NCBI GenBank assembly: GCA_016784945.1
Contig: JADHTP010000148.1
Location: 1-7,610 of the forward strand
Source of the DNA: Deltaproteobacteria bacterium
Lineage (GTDB): Bacteria > Myxococcota_A > UBA9042 > DTJE01
Direction of reading: 5' to 3'
Length of the DNA stretch: 7,610 bases
Part shown: positions 5,993-7,610 of the stretch, one piece after another
How the letters are laid out: every line of letters starts with the position of its first letter
How positions within the stretch are numbered: position 1 is the stretch's first letter
Notes under the pieces: generated by a model
Seen by the model: the letters and a program-made list of their open reading frames with translations, nothing else
The model's database searches: none
Told to the model about the DNA's origin: nothing
Translations under genes and position numbers: made by a program

Positions 5993-7375
5993 GTGCCCGA
6001 AGAGACGCAGGAAACAAAAAGTCCCTGGAAGGAAATCGTTCAACCCTTCATCGACCTGGTGCGGGCCCCGAGGGCCCTGTGGGGGATCAACCTCCCCTAT
6101 TTCCTGGAGGGATTCGTCTACTTCGGGATCGTGGGGTACCTGGCCATGTACTTCAACGAGTACGTGGGCCTGTCTGACGAGTGGGCCGGGCCCATGGTGG
6201 GGGCATTGACCTACGGGATCACATTTTCCATGTTCTTTTTCGGAGGCCTGGCGGACAAGTGGGGCGTGCGGCGGGCCCTGCTCGTGGCGTTCTGCCTCAT
6301 GATCGGTGGCCGGTTGCTCCTGTCCGGGGCGCCGTTTACCGGCCTGTCGGGCGGCCTGTGGTCCCCCATGCACTTCATGGCCCTGCTGGGGATCGGGCTG
6401 GTGGTCCTCGGGTACGGCATGTACATGCCGGCGGCCTACACGGCGGTCCGGCAGTTCACCACCCCCAAGACCGCGGCCATGGGTTTCGCCATGCTGTACG
6501 CCCTGATGAACCTGGGCGGCTGGCTCCCCACGTTCTTTTCGCCGGTGCGAAAGGCCATCGGCATCTCGGGGGCCTTCTGGATCTACACCTCCATCACCCT
6601 GGTGGCCCTGCTCGCCACCTGGCTGATCCTGAAGAAGAAGGTGGTTCTCGAAACCATAGCGGGGGTGAAGGCCGAAACCGGCACTGATGTGTCCAAGGCG
6701 GACGACGAAGAGGAAGGCAACCCCAAGGAGCCTTTCTCCGTGTGGCGCTGGCTCAGGAACCACCCCCTGGCCGATCCCAAGTTCGCCTTCTTCATCTTCT
6801 GCCTGATCCCGGTCCAGACCCTGTTCGCCCACAACTGGTTGACCCTGCCCATGTACGTGGAACGGGCCTACCGGGGCACGTGGATCGGCACCAACTTCGA
6901 AGTGGCGGTCAACTTCAACCCCCTGCTGATCTTCATCCTGGTGCCCATCGTCACGGCCCTGACCCAGAAGAGGAATGTCTACAACATGATGATCCTGGGG
7001 ACCTTCGTGATGGCGGCCCCCACCTTCCTGCTGACCCTGGGCGCCACCTGGTGGACGCTGCTGGGCTACCTGGTGCTGATGACCATCGGCGAGGCCATGT
7101 GGCAGCCCCGTTTCCTCCAGTACGCGGCGGAGATCGCACCCAAGGGCCGTACCGGCGCCTACATGGGCGTGGCCCAGTTCCCCTGGTTCCTGACCAAGGT
7201 GATCACCAGCCTCTACAGCGGCTGGTTCCTGGCCAACTACTGCCCCAAGGAAGGCGAGACCAACACCGAGTTCATGTGGTTCGTCTACGGTCTCATCGCC
7301 ATCAGTTCCTGCGTCATGCTGGTCCTGGCTCGGGGCTGGCTCGGCAAGGACTTCAAGACGAAGGCGGACATCTGA
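5993..7375 (+). CDS. MFS transporter, distantly POT/PTR2-like
   Basis: A 460-aa integral membrane carrier with about 12 hydrophobic segments in two halves, joined by a charged cytoplasmic loop at about residues 214-257 (contains ADDEEEG). The MFS loop 2-3 motif A is clear at 84-97 (GGLADKWGVRRALL). TM1 (LPYFLEGFVYFGIVGYL, 34-50) and the TM10 region (TIGEAMWQPRFLQYAAEIAP, 364-383, followed by KGRTGAYMGVAQF) recall POT proton-peptide carriers, whose TM10 typically reads GEALxSPTG and then APxRxRG. However, the POT signature ExxERFxYY is degenerate here: residues 36-44 read YFLEGFVYF, lacking the first Glu and the Arg. Classic peptide transport is therefore doubtful and the substrate is unknown. 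The GTG start at 5993 is set by AGGAGG five nt upstream (5982-5987). It is divergent from the envelope operon and may share its regulation; a functional link is only inferred. Confidence 0.88.
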   Translation: MPEETQETKSPWKEIVQPFIDLVRAPRALWGINLPYFLEGFVYFGIVGYLAMYFNEYVGLSDEWAGPMVGALTYGITFSMFFFGGLADKWGVRRALLVAFCLMIGGRLLLSGAPFTGLSGGLWSPMHFMALLGIGLVVLGYGMYMPAAYTAVRQFTTPKTAAMGFAMLYALMNLGGWLPTFFSPVRKAIGISGAFWIYTSITLVALLATWLILKKKVVLETIAGVKAETGTDVSKADDEEEGNPKEPFSVWRWLRNHPLADPKFAFFIFCLIPVQTLFAHNWLTLPMYVERAYRGTWIGTNFEVAVNFNPLLIFILVPIVTALTQKRNVYNMMILGTFVMAAPTFLLTLGATWWTLLGYLVLMTIGEAMWQPRFLQYAAEIAPKGRTGAYMGVAQFPWFLTKVITSLYSGWFLANYCPKEGETNTEFMWFVYGLIAISSCVMLVLARGWLGKDFKTKADI

Positions 7376-7378
7376 GGG

Positions 7379-7398
7379 TCCATCGCTGTCGCGATGGA
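7379..7398 (+). terminator. Stem-loop just after the MFS stop (possible weak terminator)
   Basis: A perfect 8-bp stem, TCCATCGC/GCGATGGA, encloses a TGTC loop and begins 4 nt after the TGA at 7373-7375. No T-tract follows, so intrinsic termination would be weak. Each arm also contains one unit of the 7-bp repeat family, so it may instead be an inverted pair of that repeat. Confidence 0.4.
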
Positions 7399-7461
7399 GT
7401 CAATAGTTCATAGTCAATGGTCCATGGATAATGGTCTATGGTTAATGGTTAATGGGTAATG
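7399..7461 (+). repeat. Degenerate heptanucleotide array (9 units)
   Basis: Nine contiguous 7-bp units in strict phase: gtcaata, gttcata, gtcaatg, gtccatg, gataatg, gtctatg, gttaatg, gttaatg, ggtaatg. These are the reverse complement of the WCCRYYN family, so this arm is inverted relative to the perfect array at 7499-7610. A 37-bp spacer at 7462-7498 separates the two and carries a gggatct direct repeat (7466-7472 and 7479-7485). No gene is seen in 7376-7610. Confidence 0.8.
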
Positions 7462-7498
7462 GTTTGGGATCTTATGAAGGGATCTGGTACCTTGATCG

Positions 7499-7610
7499 AC
7501 CATCGACCATCGACCATCGACCATCGACCATCGACCATCGACCATCGACCATCGACCATCGACCATCGACCATCGACCATCGACCATCGACCATCGACCA
7601 TCGACCATCG
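7499..7610 (+). repeat. Perfect heptanucleotide tandem array, 16 copies, open at the window edge
   Basis: Sixteen uninterrupted, identical copies of accatcg fill these 112 bases, and the array continues to the last base of the window, so its true length is unknown. Because 7 is not a multiple of 3, each strand translates in all frames into a 7-residue repeat (for example MVDGRWS), which produces an open but meaningless frame on the minus strand. Confidence 0.95.

Noticed and set aside
5909..6832. A 307-codon open frame on the minus strand
   Set aside because: It is antisense to the MFS gene. The Gly/His/Gln-rich translation is typical of a shadow frame and would also run across the intergenic promoters.
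7414..7608. A minus-strand open frame encoding MVDGRWS repeats
   Set aside because: It is simply the translation of the 7-bp tandem array and its degenerate arm. The frame stays open because the unit lacks stops, not because it codes.
7499..7610. Possible CRISPR array
   Set aside because: The unit is 7 bp, copies are directly adjacent with no spacers, and no cas genes are present.

Overview
The window is GC-rich and tightly packed, with Gram-negative envelope genes: Sec signal peptides, an outer-membrane lipoprotein, a beta-barrel ending in Phe, and an RND permease. The lipoprotein has a Gly/Asp/Pro-rich linker just after its lipidated Cys, a style I associate with Myxococcota and other former Deltaproteobacteria. 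DUF1302/DUF1329 proteins are best known from pseudomonads and shewanellae. I would call the source a GC-rich proteobacterium or myxococcote-like bacterium, possibly a metagenomic contig, with low certainty at phylum level.

Left and centre (1-5826, minus strand): a five-gene unit, read right to left. It runs from a lipoprotein with two small beta domains (4975-5826), to a DUF1302 outer-membrane protein (3216-4913), a DUF1329 LolA-like periplasmic protein (1830-3113), a YCF48-like Asp-box beta-propeller (743-1792) and the N-terminal third of an RND/MMPL permease (746 down to the left edge). Gaps are 61, 102 and 37 nt, and the last two genes overlap by 4 nt (ATGA). A good sigma-70-type promoter (TTGACG, 17-nt spacer, TATTCT; 5884-5912) precedes the first gene. 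The products cover the inner membrane, periplasm and outer membrane. The simplest reading is a trans-envelope machine moving a lipid or other hydrophobic substrate, but the substrate is unknown.

Right (5993-7375, plus strand): a divergent 12-TM MFS transporter distantly resembling POT/PTR2 peptide carriers, with a GTG start behind a strong Shine-Dalgarno. A sigma-54-like element lies upstream. The 166 nt between the two start codons (5827-5992) hold the regulatory sites.

Right end (7376-7610): no gene. A short stem-loop follows the MFS stop. Next come nine degenerate 7-bp repeats, a 37-bp spacer, and 16 perfect copies of a 7-bp unit in the opposite orientation, running to the window edge. 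The same 7-bp family (plus-strand consensus WCCRYYN) also occurs in the intergenic gap at 3131-3179 and inside the propeller gene at 1023-1050. This dispersed heptanucleotide family is the most unusual feature of the window besides the envelope operon.
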